Shown piece by piece: positions 55,115-63,124 of a stretch of 64,000 bases of DNA; the first letter of the stretch is position 1; the number at the start of each line of letters is the position of its first letter. The stretch is from SYFT01 sp964471115 (GTDB lineage Bacteria; Acidobacteriota; Vicinamibacteria; Vicinamibacterales; SCN-69-37). The position numbers and the translations under genes are program-made. The stretch lies in assembly GCA_964471115.1 (NCBI GenBank), contig CAYYFE010000019.1:1-64000 (forward strand), given 5' to 3'. The notes beneath the pieces were generated by a model, which worked only from the letters and a program-made list of their open reading frames with translations, searched no databases and had not been told where the DNA came from.

Positions 55115-56254
55115 CTACTGCGCCTTCCGTTCTTCCATCGCGTCCACGAACCGGGCAAAGAGGTAATCGGCGTCGTGCGGCCCCGGCGCCGCCTCCGGGT
55201 GGTACTGCACACAGAAGACCGGCTTGGACACATGCCGCAGGCCTTCCACCGTGCCGTCATACAGATTCAGGTGCGTCACCTGCACGTCGTCGGGCACGGT
55301 CTTCGGGTCGACCGCAAAGCCGTGATTCTGCGACGTGATTTCGATGCGGCCCGTGGCCAGATCCTTCACCGGATGATTGCCGCCCCGGTGGCCGAACTTC
55401 AGCTTGTAGGTCTTCGCGCCCATGGCCAGCCCGAGAATCTGGTGCCCGAGGCAGATGCCGAACACCGGCAGGCCCGCGTCGACCAGCGCGCGGGTGTTGG
55501 TGATGGCGTAGTCGAGCACCGCCGGATCCCCCGGCCCGTTGGACAGGAACACACCGTCGGGCCGGCCGGCCAGCAACTCGGCCGCTGGCGTCGTGGCCGG
55601 GAACACACGCACGTCACAGCCGTGCGCCGTCAGCCGCCGCAGGATGTTCCACTTCATGCCGAAGTCGTACGCGGCCACCGTGAACCGGCGCGTGCGCGGT
55701 TTGATCGTCGGCACGAACTCCTCGAAGCCGGTGCCCTCCGGGCCGCCCGCCCAGTCGAACGGGGCGGCGCACGTGACACCACGCACCAGGTCCGATCCCT
55801 CCATTGAAGGAATCGCGCGCGCGCGGGCCACCAGTTCCTCCACGGCCGGAAGCTGGCCGGTGGCAATCACGCCCCGCATCGCGCCGGCGGTGCGCAGGGT
55901 GCGCGTCAACGCGCGCGTATCGATGTCCGCGATGGCGACGATGCCGTGGCGGGTCAGGTAGTCGCGCAGCGTCCCCTCGGCGCGCCAGTTGCTGGCCACC
56001 GGCGACTCGCTGCGCAGGATGAACCCGGCCACCTGCGGTGCGCGGCTCTCGCCGTCGTCGGCCGAGACGCCGTAGTTGCCGATCTCGGGACAGGTCATCG
56101 TGACGATCTGTCCGGCGTACGACGGATCGGTCAGGACCTCCTGATACCCGGTCAGGCTCGTGTTGAATACGACTTCGCCCGCGGCATCGCCGGGCGCGCC
56201 CACCGCGCGCCCCCGGAACCAGCGGCCATTTTCCAGCGCCAGTATTGCGTCCAT
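55115..56254 (-). CDS. carA: Carbamoyl-phosphate synthase small subunit (glutaminase)
   Basis: This 379-residue subunit supplies ammonia to CarB. The N-terminal CPSase domain (ALENGRWFRGRAVG, EVVFNTSLTGYQEVLTDPSY) is followed by a class I glutamine amidotransferase domain. The nucleophile Cys is in FGICLGHQILGLAMG, the catalytic His is in YHPEAAPGPHD, and GGNHPV is conserved. The length is normal. It precedes carB by 6 bp on the same strand. No leader ORF or PyrR-type structure could be recognised upstream; the pseudokinase gene ends only 8 bp before its start. Confidence 0.97.
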   Translation of the reverse strand: MDAILALENGRWFRGRAVGAPGDAAGEVVFNTSLTGYQEVLTDPSYAGQIVTMTCPEIGNYGVSADDGESRAPQVAGFILRSESPVASNWRAEGTLRDYLTRHGIVAIADIDTRALTRTLRTAGAMRGVIATGQLPAVEELVARARAIPSMEGSDLVRGVTCAAPFDWAGGPEGTGFEEFVPTIKPRTRRFTVAAYDFGMKWNILRRLTAHGCDVRVFPATTPAAELLAGRPDGVFLSNGPGDPAVLDYAITNTRALVDAGLPVFGICLGHQILGLAMGAKTYKLKFGHRGGNHPVKDLATGRIEITSQNHGFAVDPKTVPDDVQVTHLNLYDGTVEGLRHVSKPVFCVQYHPEAAPGPHDADYLFARFVDAMEERKAQ

Positions 56255-56262
56255 CGTCTCCC

Positions 56263-58032
56263 TTACATCACTTCCAGTGAGACCCGCACGGGCACCTGTT
56301 GCCCGGCGCGCACCACCACCGTCGTTGTCACCGTGCGGTACCCCGCCATCTCCAGCCGGATCGTATGCGACCCGGGTAACACCTCGGGCACACGCATCGG
56401 CGCCTGCCCCAGGAACTTGCCGTCGAGCGTCACGCGCGCCCCGGCCGGCCGCGTGGAGATGTCCAGCGACCCGGTGCGGGCGGCGGCCACGGGCCGCAGT
56501 TCGATGGTCACGTCGCGGGCCGGCACCGCGCGCGACAGCGTGACACGATGCGTGCGCGTCGTGAACCCCTCGCGCAGCACGGTGATCGTGTGGGTGCCAA
56601 ACGGCAGGTCGCGCACGACCGCCGGGGTGGTGCCCCGCACGCGCCCCCCGATGAGGACACGGGCGCCGTCGGGAATGGACCGGACCAGCACGCGGCCGCG
56701 CGTCTCTGCCGCCGGCGCGAGCGCCGGGTCGGGTGACGGTGCCGGCGTTGCCCCGGGCGCTTCGGGCGGCGCGGGCACGTCCTGCACCGCCACGTCCGTG
56801 CCCGCCATCGGGTCATCACTGACGGTGACCAGCGGCGCCTGTGCGGCGGGCGGCGCGGGATCGCGCCACCAGTACCCGAGGCCGATGCCGGCGATCATGG
56901 CCACGATCAGCAGCGGCCAGAGCAGGGCCAGCCGGTCGGCGCCGGGCGCGGGCACCATCGGCGGGGCGGCGGCCGTCGGCGTCCGGACAGGCCAGCTCGC
57001 CTCTCGCGGCGGCGGCACATGCCTCAATTCAGGTTCGGCCGCGGGCGCAGGCACCGCCGCCGGCGGCGCAGCGGCGACCTCGACTGGCGGCGCGGGCGAC
57101 GCCACGGCCACCGGCACGGCCTCGGCCGCGACCGGCGCTTCAGGCTGCACTGCGGCTGGCGGCACGGGAACGTCTCCGGTTTCGAGCGCCTCCACCAGCG
57201 CGAGCGCCGACCCGAACCGCGCGTCGGGAGACTCCGCCAGCGCGCCGGCCAGGGCGCGGCGAATGGCGACACGTTGTTCGGGGGTCGTCCCGGTCGGCAG
57301 CGCGCCATCCTGCTCCCCGCCGCCGGAGGGCCGACGACCGGTCAGCAGTTCGTGCGCAATGACACCGAGGCTGTAGATATCGGCGCGATGATCCCAGGGC
57401 GATCCCGGCACGCGCTCGGGCGCGCCGTACGGCCGTCGCGGCGCCACACGCACCCCGACCGCCTCGAGCGCCGTCGTCACGCCGAACCCGCCGACGCGCA
57501 CCGTCCACTCGTCGCGCGCCTCGTCGTGACTGACGAACACATCCCGCGGGTGCAGCGCGCCATGCGTGAGTCCGGCGCGCCGCGCGGCGTCGAGCGCCTC
57601 CGCCAGCCCTCGCAGCACCGGACGCGCGCGGTCCAGCGGCGCGGGGGCGAGCCGTCGCAGCCACACGTCCAGCGTGTCGCTGGCGACGTATTCCATGGCG
57701 ACAAACGGCGTTGCCCCTTCCAGTCCGGCGGCCAGCACGGGCACGACATGGGCGGGGTCGACGGCCACGGCGGCCAGACGCCGCAGTTCGTCGGCCAGTC
57801 TTGCGGCATCCTCAGGCACGATCGACAGGCGGAACACCTTGACGGCGGTCAGTCGTTCGCGGCTGGATTCAAACGCTCGAAAAACGGGTCCCTGCGCGCC
57901 ACTCCCAATCTGGTGCAGGACGCGAAACGGGCCGAAGGCAGGCGGCGCGGTGTAACCGGCGGGGTCGTCGTATGGCAGCTCGAAACCTCTGCAGCGATCA
58001 CAAGACTTTAACACGAGGGCGCTGTAGTACAT
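56263..58032 (-). CDS. PEGA-domain pseudokinase
   Basis: This 589-residue protein has a protein-kinase fold with a damaged active site. The glycine loop IGSGAQGPVF (42-51) and Lys65 in TAVKVF remain. The catalytic loop reads HGALHPRDV (157-165) instead of HRDxKPxNV, losing the catalytic Asp, and DFG is GFG (182-184), losing the metal Asp. It is probably a binding scaffold. An N-terminal CDRC pair precedes the fold. A Pro/Ala-rich region and one membrane helix (near 360-385) lead to two PEGA beta domains (about 440-589), which often bind cell-wall or other surface ligands. The start is 7 bp from the divergent bshC start, so promoters overlap. Confidence 0.88.
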   Translation of the reverse strand: MYYSALVLKSCDRCRGFELPYDDPAGYTAPPAFGPFRVLHQIGSGAQGPVFRAFESSRERLTAVKVFRLSIVPEDAARLADELRRLAAVAVDPAHVVPVLAAGLEGATPFVAMEYVASDTLDVWLRRLAPAPLDRARPVLRGLAEALDAARRAGLTHGALHPRDVFVSHDEARDEWTVRVGGFGVTTALEAVGVRVAPRRPYGAPERVPGSPWDHRADIYSLGVIAHELLTGRRPSGGGEQDGALPTGTTPEQRVAIRRALAGALAESPDARFGSALALVEALETGDVPVPPAAVQPEAPVAAEAVPVAVASPAPPVEVAAAPPAAVPAPAAEPELRHVPPPREASWPVRTPTAAAPPMVPAPGADRLALLWPLLIVAMIAGIGLGYWWRDPAPPAAQAPLVTVSDDPMAGTDVAVQDVPAPPEAPGATPAPSPDPALAPAAETRGRVLVRSIPDGARVLIGGRVRGTTPAVVRDLPFGTHTITVLREGFTTRTHRVTLSRAVPARDVTIELRPVAAARTGSLDISTRPAGARVTLDGKFLGQAPMRVPEVLPGSHTIRLEMAGYRTVTTTVVVRAGQQVPVRVSLEVM

Positions 58033-58039
58033 TGCTGCG

Positions 58040-59698
58040 GTGCCCGCCCATTCCGACGCGCCACCCGGCAGCCTGATTCGCGACGCCATCGACCTTCGAC
58101 GTTTCCCCTGGATCCGGCCGCTGGTGGCCGCGTACTCCTCGGATTTTTCCAGTGTCGCCAGCCTGTTTGCCGGCAATCCGGCCGAACCGGCCGCGTGGAC
58201 CGACGCCATCACCCGCGCCAAACGCGCCCCCCGCGACCGCGCGGGACTGGCGCGAGTCGTCGCCGCGCAACTGGAACGGCGCGGCGCACCGGCCCACGCC
58301 CGTGCCGCGGCTACACGCCTGGCCGACGCCGACACGGTCGCCATCGTGACCGGCCAGCAGGCAGGCGTCTTTGGTGGACCGCTCTACACACTGCTCAAGG
58401 CGGTCACGGCCATCCGCCTCGCGCGCCAGGTGGCCGCGCGCCACGGCATCGTGGCCATTCCGGTGTTCTGGGTCGAGGCCGAGGACCACGACTGGGAAGA
58501 GGTGCGCACGTGCCGCGTCCTCGACGCCGACCTCGCGCTGCGTGAGATCACGCTCGACACACTGGATGGCGCCGGCCATCGCCCGGTGGCCAGGCTCACG
58601 CTGGACGACGGCATCGGCGATGCGCTGGATGCGCTCGAGCAGCTGCTGGCGCCGACGGCCTTCACCGCGGATCTGATGGAGCGGCTGCGCCGGCACTACC
58701 GGCCCGGCCAGTCGATGAGTACGGCGTTTGCCTCGTGGATGGACGACCTGCTTGGACGGTACGGCCTGGTCGTGTTCGAGGCTGCCGACCCGGCCGCCAA
58801 GCCGCTGGTGGCGCGCCTCTTCACGCGCGAACTGGAGAGTCCCTGTCGCACCACGAAGTTCGCCCGGGCGACCGGAGACGCCATGCGCGCGCTCGGCCAC
58901 GAGCCGCAGGTGGATCCGGCCGACGACAGCGTCGCGCTCTTCTACATGGGCGACGGCAACCGCACGGCCATCAAACGCCGGGAGGACCAGTACCTGCTCG
59001 GCGAGGCGCTGCTGCCGCAGGCCGACGTCCGCGCCGAGGCCGAAGCGCATCCGGAACGGTTCAGCCCCAACGTCCTGCTGCGGCCTGTCGTGCAGGACCT
59101 GCTCTTTCCCACGGTCTGTTACGTCGCCGGTCCCAGTGAACTCGCGTACCAGGCGCAGCTGGGCGCGATCTACCGGGACTTCGGCGTCGACATGCCGCTG
59201 CTCTATCCGCGCGCCAACGCGACACTGCTCGATTCGGCCGGCGTGCGGTTCCTCGAGAAGTACCAGTTGCCGCTCGAGGCGCTGCAGCCACACGACGAAG
59301 CGGCGCTCAATCGTCTGCTGCAGAGTCAGCTGCCGGCCGGACTCGAGGAGGGCTTCGTGGCCCTCACCGCAGACGTACGGGGCCGCATCGACGCGTTGCG
59401 TCCGCTCATCCAGTCGGTGGATCCGACGCTGTCAGGCGCGGCCGACACGACGATCGACCGCATGCAGGACACCCTGAGGCACCTGCACACCAAGGTCATC
59501 TCCGCCAGCAAGCGCAAGGACGACACCCTGCGCCGCCAGTTCACCCGCACCCAGGCCCTCGCGTTTCCCGACGGCCATCCGCAGGAACGCATCGTGGACC
59601 TCGCCTTCTTCCTCAATCGCTACGGCCAGGCGCTCTGCGATCGGCTCGTCGAAGGCCTGCCGCTCGACATGGGACGGCATTATGTGGTCACGCTGTAG
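58040..59698 (+). CDS. bshC: Bacillithiol biosynthesis cysteine-adding enzyme BshC
   Basis: This 552-residue enzyme adds cysteine to GlcN-malate, the last step of bacillithiol synthesis. The motif TGQQAGVFGGPLYTLLKA (104-121) and FWVEAEDHDWEEV carry the nucleotidyltransferase-like site. VCYVAGPSELAYQAQLG and the C-terminal coiled coil with ISASKRKDDTLRRQF are typical. The GTG at 58040 fits the expected N-terminus. bshA and bshB are not in the window. The gene ends 12 bp before a heptamer array. Confidence 0.95.
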   Translation: MPAHSDAPPGSLIRDAIDLRRFPWIRPLVAAYSSDFSSVASLFAGNPAEPAAWTDAITRAKRAPRDRAGLARVVAAQLERRGAPAHARAAATRLADADTVAIVTGQQAGVFGGPLYTLLKAVTAIRLARQVAARHGIVAIPVFWVEAEDHDWEEVRTCRVLDADLALREITLDTLDGAGHRPVARLTLDDGIGDALDALEQLLAPTAFTADLMERLRRHYRPGQSMSTAFASWMDDLLGRYGLVVFEAADPAAKPLVARLFTRELESPCRTTKFARATGDAMRALGHEPQVDPADDSVALFYMGDGNRTAIKRREDQYLLGEALLPQADVRAEAEAHPERFSPNVLLRPVVQDLLFPTVCYVAGPSELAYQAQLGAIYRDFGVDMPLLYPRANATLLDSAGVRFLEKYQLPLEALQPHDEAALNRLLQSQLPAGLEEGFVALTADVRGRIDALRPLIQSVDPTLSGAADTTIDRMQDTLRHLHTKVISASKRKDDTLRRQFTRTQALAFPDGHPQERIVDLAFFLNRYGQALCDRLVEGLPLDMGRHYVVTL

Positions 59699-59710
59699 GA
59701 AGGGAACTGG

Positions 59711-59773
59711 TAAATAGGAAATAGGGCATAGGGAATAGGGAATAGGGAATAGGGAATAGGTATTAGGGAATAG
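59711..59773. repeat. Heptamer tandem array (GGAATAG, 9 copies)
   Basis: Nine 7-bp units ending in TAG (TAAATAG, GAAATAG, GGCATAG, five GGAATAG and one GTATTAG) lie between bshC and the four-helix-bundle gene. The G-rich strand is the plus strand here, which makes the array inverted relative to the one at 60.2 kb. Confidence 0.92.
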
Positions 59774-59780
59774 GTGGGCG

Positions 59781-60164
59781 TCACGCTTCATTGCGTGGCT
59801 TCCGGCCGTAGCGATTGCGGGTGGTTCGGTAGGCCGCCCCGACCATCGCGGCGATCTCAATGGACTCCTGGTGTAAAGACGTCTCCGCATCGGCCGCGGT
59901 GCTCCATAGCCGCGCGCGGTGAATGAACTCCAGCCAGAACGACGCCTCGTCGGCTTCCTCCCGCACGGTGCCCAGCTTCGCAAGGAACTCCGCGCGTGAA
60001 CGAGCCAGGCAGGCTGCCCGGTAGTTCGAGGCGACCGACGTCGCCGCGCGAAACAGCTGAAGTGCGACGTGCCGCGACTCCGCATCCTGCGGAAGCCGAC
60101 GAGTGGCCGCCATCACTGCCAGCGCAAACCGAAACAAGCGCTCCTGCATCTCCGCTGTCGTCAT
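59781..60164 (-). CDS. Four-helix-bundle protein (S23/IVP family)
   Basis: This 127-residue all-helical protein belongs to the 23S rRNA intervening-sequence family of four-helix bundles. The family-typical helix VALQLFRAATSVASNYRAA and the segment EFLAKLGTVREEADEASFWLEF are clear. Members form pentameric barrels with a basic outer face; relatives include the Avd accessory protein of diversity-generating retroelements. No reverse transcriptase or variable repeat is nearby. The gene is enclosed by two heptamer arrays in opposite orientation, each within about 70 bp, so gene and arrays may form a unit. Confidence 0.9.
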   Translation of the reverse strand: MTTAEMQERLFRFALAVMAATRRLPQDAESRHVALQLFRAATSVASNYRAACLARSRAEFLAKLGTVREEADEASFWLEFIHRARLWSTAADAETSLHQESIEIAAMVGAAYRTTRNRYGRKPRNEA

Positions 60165-60232
60165 GCCGACAGCTTCGCACCATCTCTGCCAGCATCACCC
60201 CTGCCACAGCAGATTGATGTACACGAATCGCT

Positions 60233-60317
60233 TCCCTATTACCTAGTTACCTATTCCCTATGCCCTATTCCCTATTCCCTATTCCCTATGCCCTATTCCC
60301 TATTCCCTATTCCCTGT
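60233..60317. repeat. Heptamer tandem array (TCCCTAT, about 12 copies)
   Basis: About a dozen TCCCTAT/GCCCTAT units follow the start side of the four-helix-bundle gene. They decay into CCCTGCCCCTGTCCC toward the argH stop at 60338. The orientation is the reverse of the 59.7-kb array, so the two can pair over roughly 60 bases. Confidence 0.92.
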
Positions 60318-60337
60318 CCCTGCCCCTGTCCCCTCCC

Positions 60338-61795
60338 CTACCCCATCCCAATCGTCGCCGCGCGCAGGCCGGCTTCGGCTGAGAGCAGGCGCGCGCGGGT
60401 GGAGGCGGTCCAGCGCGTATCGTCGGCCAGGCGCGCGCGTGAGTCTTCGATGGCCGCGGCGATGACGTCGGGTGACGGGCCGCCGAGGGTGCGGCGGATG
60501 GCGACGAAGTGCTCCGGGCTGAGCAGCGCGGCCAGTGCGTCCTCCGTGTACTCGATGGCGGTGCCGGTGACCTCGCGCGACACGTCGGCCAGCAGCGCGG
60601 CCAGCGGCGCGTCCGGCCGGGCGCGTCGCGCCTGCACCAGCTTCGTCGCGATGCTGTGCCCGGCGCGGAACGGCAGCGCGCGCTCGCGCGCGAGTGTGTC
60701 GGCCAGTTCCGTGATGGAGATCCAGTTCTCCCCCGCGCGGACGCGCATGCGCTCGACGTCGAAATCGGCGCCCTGCAGGGCCACGGCCACCAGCGACACC
60801 GCGCGCACGGCATCCTTGAACATCGACGCCACCAGCGGCTGCAGGTCGTCCTCGGTGTCGACGATGTCGCCGAACGGCGTGTTGTGCACCGCCACCGGCA
60901 ACGCGCCCGCCTGCGCAAACGCCTTCGAGGTCAACGCGCGCGCGTGTTCGAGCGCCACGGGATTGCGCTTCTGCGGCATGATGCTGCTGATCTGGACGAC
61001 GCCGTCGGCCAGCCGCAGGTACCCCACTTCCATCGTGCACCACAGCAACAGGTCCTGCACCAGCCGGCCCACGCCGACCAGCGCAACGGCCGCGGCCGAC
61101 GCACTCTCGAGCAGATAGTCGACCGTCGCGATGCTGCCGTAGGTGTTGCCGGTGGGCCCGTCGAACCCGAGCAGCGCGCTGGTGCGATCCCGATCGATCG
61201 GAAAGCCGGTCCCGGTAATCGCGCAGGCGCCGAGCGGATTGCGGTTGACCGTCTCGAACGCCGCGTGCAGGCGTGTCGTGTCGCGCTCGAGCTGCTCCAC
61301 GGCCGCCATCAGGTAATGCGCCACGGTGGAGGGCTGCGCCGGCTGGGTGTGCGTGTGCGCCGGGAACACGGTGTGCCGGTGGCGTCCGGCCAGATCGAGC
61401 AGCGCCTGCCGCAGCTGCGTCACGGCGTCAAGCAGATCGAGCACCCACCCGCGAATCCGCATCCGGTACATCGTCATGTCGATGTCGTTGCGGGAGCGCG
61501 CGGTGTGCAGCCGGCCGGCCACGTCCGGGCCACACGCCTGCGCGATCTGGCGATCCAGGTAAAAGAACAGGTCCTCGTAGGACCCGTCGTAGGCCGTCCG
61601 GCGCACGGCCTCGAGATCGATGGCGTCGAGCGCCCGGCGGATCGCCCGCGCATCCTCGAGGGAGACGATGCCGGTCTCGCGCAACATGCACAGGTGCGCG
61701 TAGTGGATCGCCATCAACGGTTCCAGCAGCAGCGCCTTGGCGTCCTCGAAGTTTTCGTTGAGGACCAGACGCACGTAATCGGGAGCAAACGCCAT
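60338..61795 (-). CDS. argH: Argininosuccinate lyase family protein
   Basis: This 485-residue member of the fumarase/aspartase superfamily matches argininosuccinate lyase. It shows TARSRNDIDMTMYRMRIR, HTHTQPAQPSTVAHYL with the proton-relay His, GTGFPIDRDRTS, GNTYGSIATVDYLLE and the signature SSIMPQKRNPVALEH, whose mobile loop carries the catalytic Ser. It normally releases arginine and fumarate. No other arginine gene is near; the upstream neighbour is a ROK regulator 8 bp away, so a paralogous lyase acting on a different adduct is possible. The ATG at 61795 starts at the conserved N-terminus. Confidence 0.88.
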   Translation of the reverse strand: MAFAPDYVRLVLNENFEDAKALLLEPLMAIHYAHLCMLRETGIVSLEDARAIRRALDAIDLEAVRRTAYDGSYEDLFFYLDRQIAQACGPDVAGRLHTARSRNDIDMTMYRMRIRGWVLDLLDAVTQLRQALLDLAGRHRHTVFPAHTHTQPAQPSTVAHYLMAAVEQLERDTTRLHAAFETVNRNPLGACAITGTGFPIDRDRTSALLGFDGPTGNTYGSIATVDYLLESASAAAVALVGVGRLVQDLLLWCTMEVGYLRLADGVVQISSIMPQKRNPVALEHARALTSKAFAQAGALPVAVHNTPFGDIVDTEDDLQPLVASMFKDAVRAVSLVAVALQGADFDVERMRVRAGENWISITELADTLARERALPFRAGHSIATKLVQARRARPDAPLAALLADVSREVTGTAIEYTEDALAALLSPEHFVAIRRTLGGPSPDVIAAAIEDSRARLADDTRWTASTRARLLSAEAGLRAATIGMG

Positions 61796-61803
61796 GACGA
61801 CCC

Positions 61804-63066
61804 TTACCGAGTGCCCGTGCGGCTGACCGCACGAGGGGGAAATGTGGTGGCGCCGAGCCAGGCCGCCAGGCGGCCTTCGGCCATGTCCATCGCCGCGTTG
61901 ACCGCACCCATCACCTGCGCGTCGTCGCCCAGCGCCGACAACTCGAGCGCCGGCAGGTTGGGGACGATGGCCGAGACGACACGCCGCACCTGCGGCAGCA
62001 GCAGATCGCCGGCGTGACTCAGGCCGCCGCCGAACACGACGAGCTGCGGATCGAGCACGGCCACGATGTTGGCGACCGCGGCCCCGAGGTACACCGAGAG
62101 TTCCTCGATGACCACCGCCGCGCGGCTGTCGCCCGCGCGCGCCGCCGCGATGATGTCGGCCACGGCCGCGGCGCGATCGCCCGACCGGCCGGCCGCGCCG
62201 ACCAGGGGCCGCGCGTGTTGCCATTCAGGAATCGCCGCCGCGCCGACGCGGCTCTCCAGGTACCCGCGTTGTCCGAAATCGGTCTGCCACTCACGCCAGT
62301 CCAGCGTCATGTGGCTGATCTCGCCGGCGTACCAGTGATGCCCGCGGTGCAGACGGCCACCGACGACGATGCCGGCGCCGACGCCGGCCCCCAGCGCCAG
62401 GAACACGAACGTCTCAGCGTGACGCGCCGTCCCCAGCCAGCGCTCGCCGAGCGCCGCCATGTTGGCGTCATTGTCGACGCGCACGGGCGCCCCCAGCCGC
62501 GCTTCGAGCCGTTCGCGCAGCGGCAGATCGACCCAGCCGGGCAGATTCACCGCGCTGATGACGCGGCCGGCCTGTACATCGGTCATGCCGGGCGCGCCGA
62601 CCCCGACAGCGTACAACTTGGCGCGGTCGCGCCCCGCCTGCCGGAACACCGCGGTCACGCCCGCCGCGATCTGATCGAGTGGCGCTTCACTGGACGACGA
62701 GTCGGTGGCCTCCTGGTGGCGGGCCAGCACCTTGCCCTGCAGGTCGGTCAGCGCCAGGCGCAGCGTGCGGGAACCGACGTCCACGCCCACCAGGTACCCG
62801 AACTCCGCGTTGAATCGCAGCAGGATGGGCGGCCGCCCGCCCTTCGACGTCCCCATGCCGACTTCATGCAGCAGGTCGACTTCGTTGACGAGATCCTCGA
62901 CGAGCGCCGAGACGGTGGGCGGGCTCAGTTGCGTGACCTTCGCCAGGTCCGCCCGCGACACCGGGCCGAGGCGACGGACGACCTCCAGCAGTCGCTGGCG
63001 ATTCATGCGGCGACTGTTGGGGCTGCCACCCGAGGCGCCCGGCGGAATTTCCATGGGATTCGTCAC
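61804..63066 (-). CDS. ROK family transcriptional regulator (NagC/XylR-like)
   Basis: This 420-residue protein has an N-terminal winged helix (about 20-85, with LGPVSRADLAKVTQLSPPTVS) and a ROK sugar-binding domain. Sugar-site residues are present in VDNDANMAALGE and ISHMTLD, and GAGVGAGIVVGG is conserved. The usual zinc triad CxCGxxGC is replaced by TDFGQRGY, so all three Cys are missing and metal binding is doubtful. The GTG at 63066 has GGAG close upstream; an ATG four codons later is an alternative. It is divergent from the PBP1B gene over a short gap with a palindrome, and directly upstream of the argH-like gene. Confidence 0.9.
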   Translation of the reverse strand: MTNPMEIPPGASGGSPNSRRMNRQRLLEVVRRLGPVSRADLAKVTQLSPPTVSALVEDLVNEVDLLHEVGMGTSKGGRPPILLRFNAEFGYLVGVDVGSRTLRLALTDLQGKVLARHQEATDSSSSEAPLDQIAAGVTAVFRQAGRDRAKLYAVGVGAPGMTDVQAGRVISAVNLPGWVDLPLRERLEARLGAPVRVDNDANMAALGERWLGTARHAETFVFLALGAGVGAGIVVGGRLHRGHHWYAGEISHMTLDWREWQTDFGQRGYLESRVGAAAIPEWQHARPLVGAAGRSGDRAAAVADIIAAARAGDSRAAVVIEELSVYLGAAVANIVAVLDPQLVVFGGGLSHAGDLLLPQVRRVVSAIVPNLPALELSALGDDAQVMGAVNAAMDMAEGRLAAWLGATTFPPRAVSRTGTR

Positions 63067-63095
63067 AAATCTCCAGCTTCGTTCGGTCGATTAAC

Positions 63096-63116
63096 AAAGT
63101 GAAGACTATACACTTT
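63096..63116. promoter_or_regulatory. Palindrome in the ROK / PBP1B divergent promoter
   Basis: AAAGTG (63096-63101) and CACTTT (63111-63116) form a perfect 6-bp inverted repeat with a 9-bp spacer that includes TATA. TATACA (63107-63112) could be a -10 for the rightward gene and TATAGT for the leftward one. The spacing suits a dimeric repressor such as the adjacent ROK protein; this is inference. Confidence 0.45.
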
Positions 63117-63124
63117 CAGGTCGG

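Noticed and set aside
59781..60164. Diversity-generating retroelement accessory gene (Avd)
   Set aside because: The protein family is related, but no reverse transcriptase, template repeat or variable repeat is visible nearby.
60338..61795. Start of an arginine biosynthesis operon
   Set aside because: No argG, argF or other arginine gene adjoins; the neighbours are a ROK regulator and repeats.
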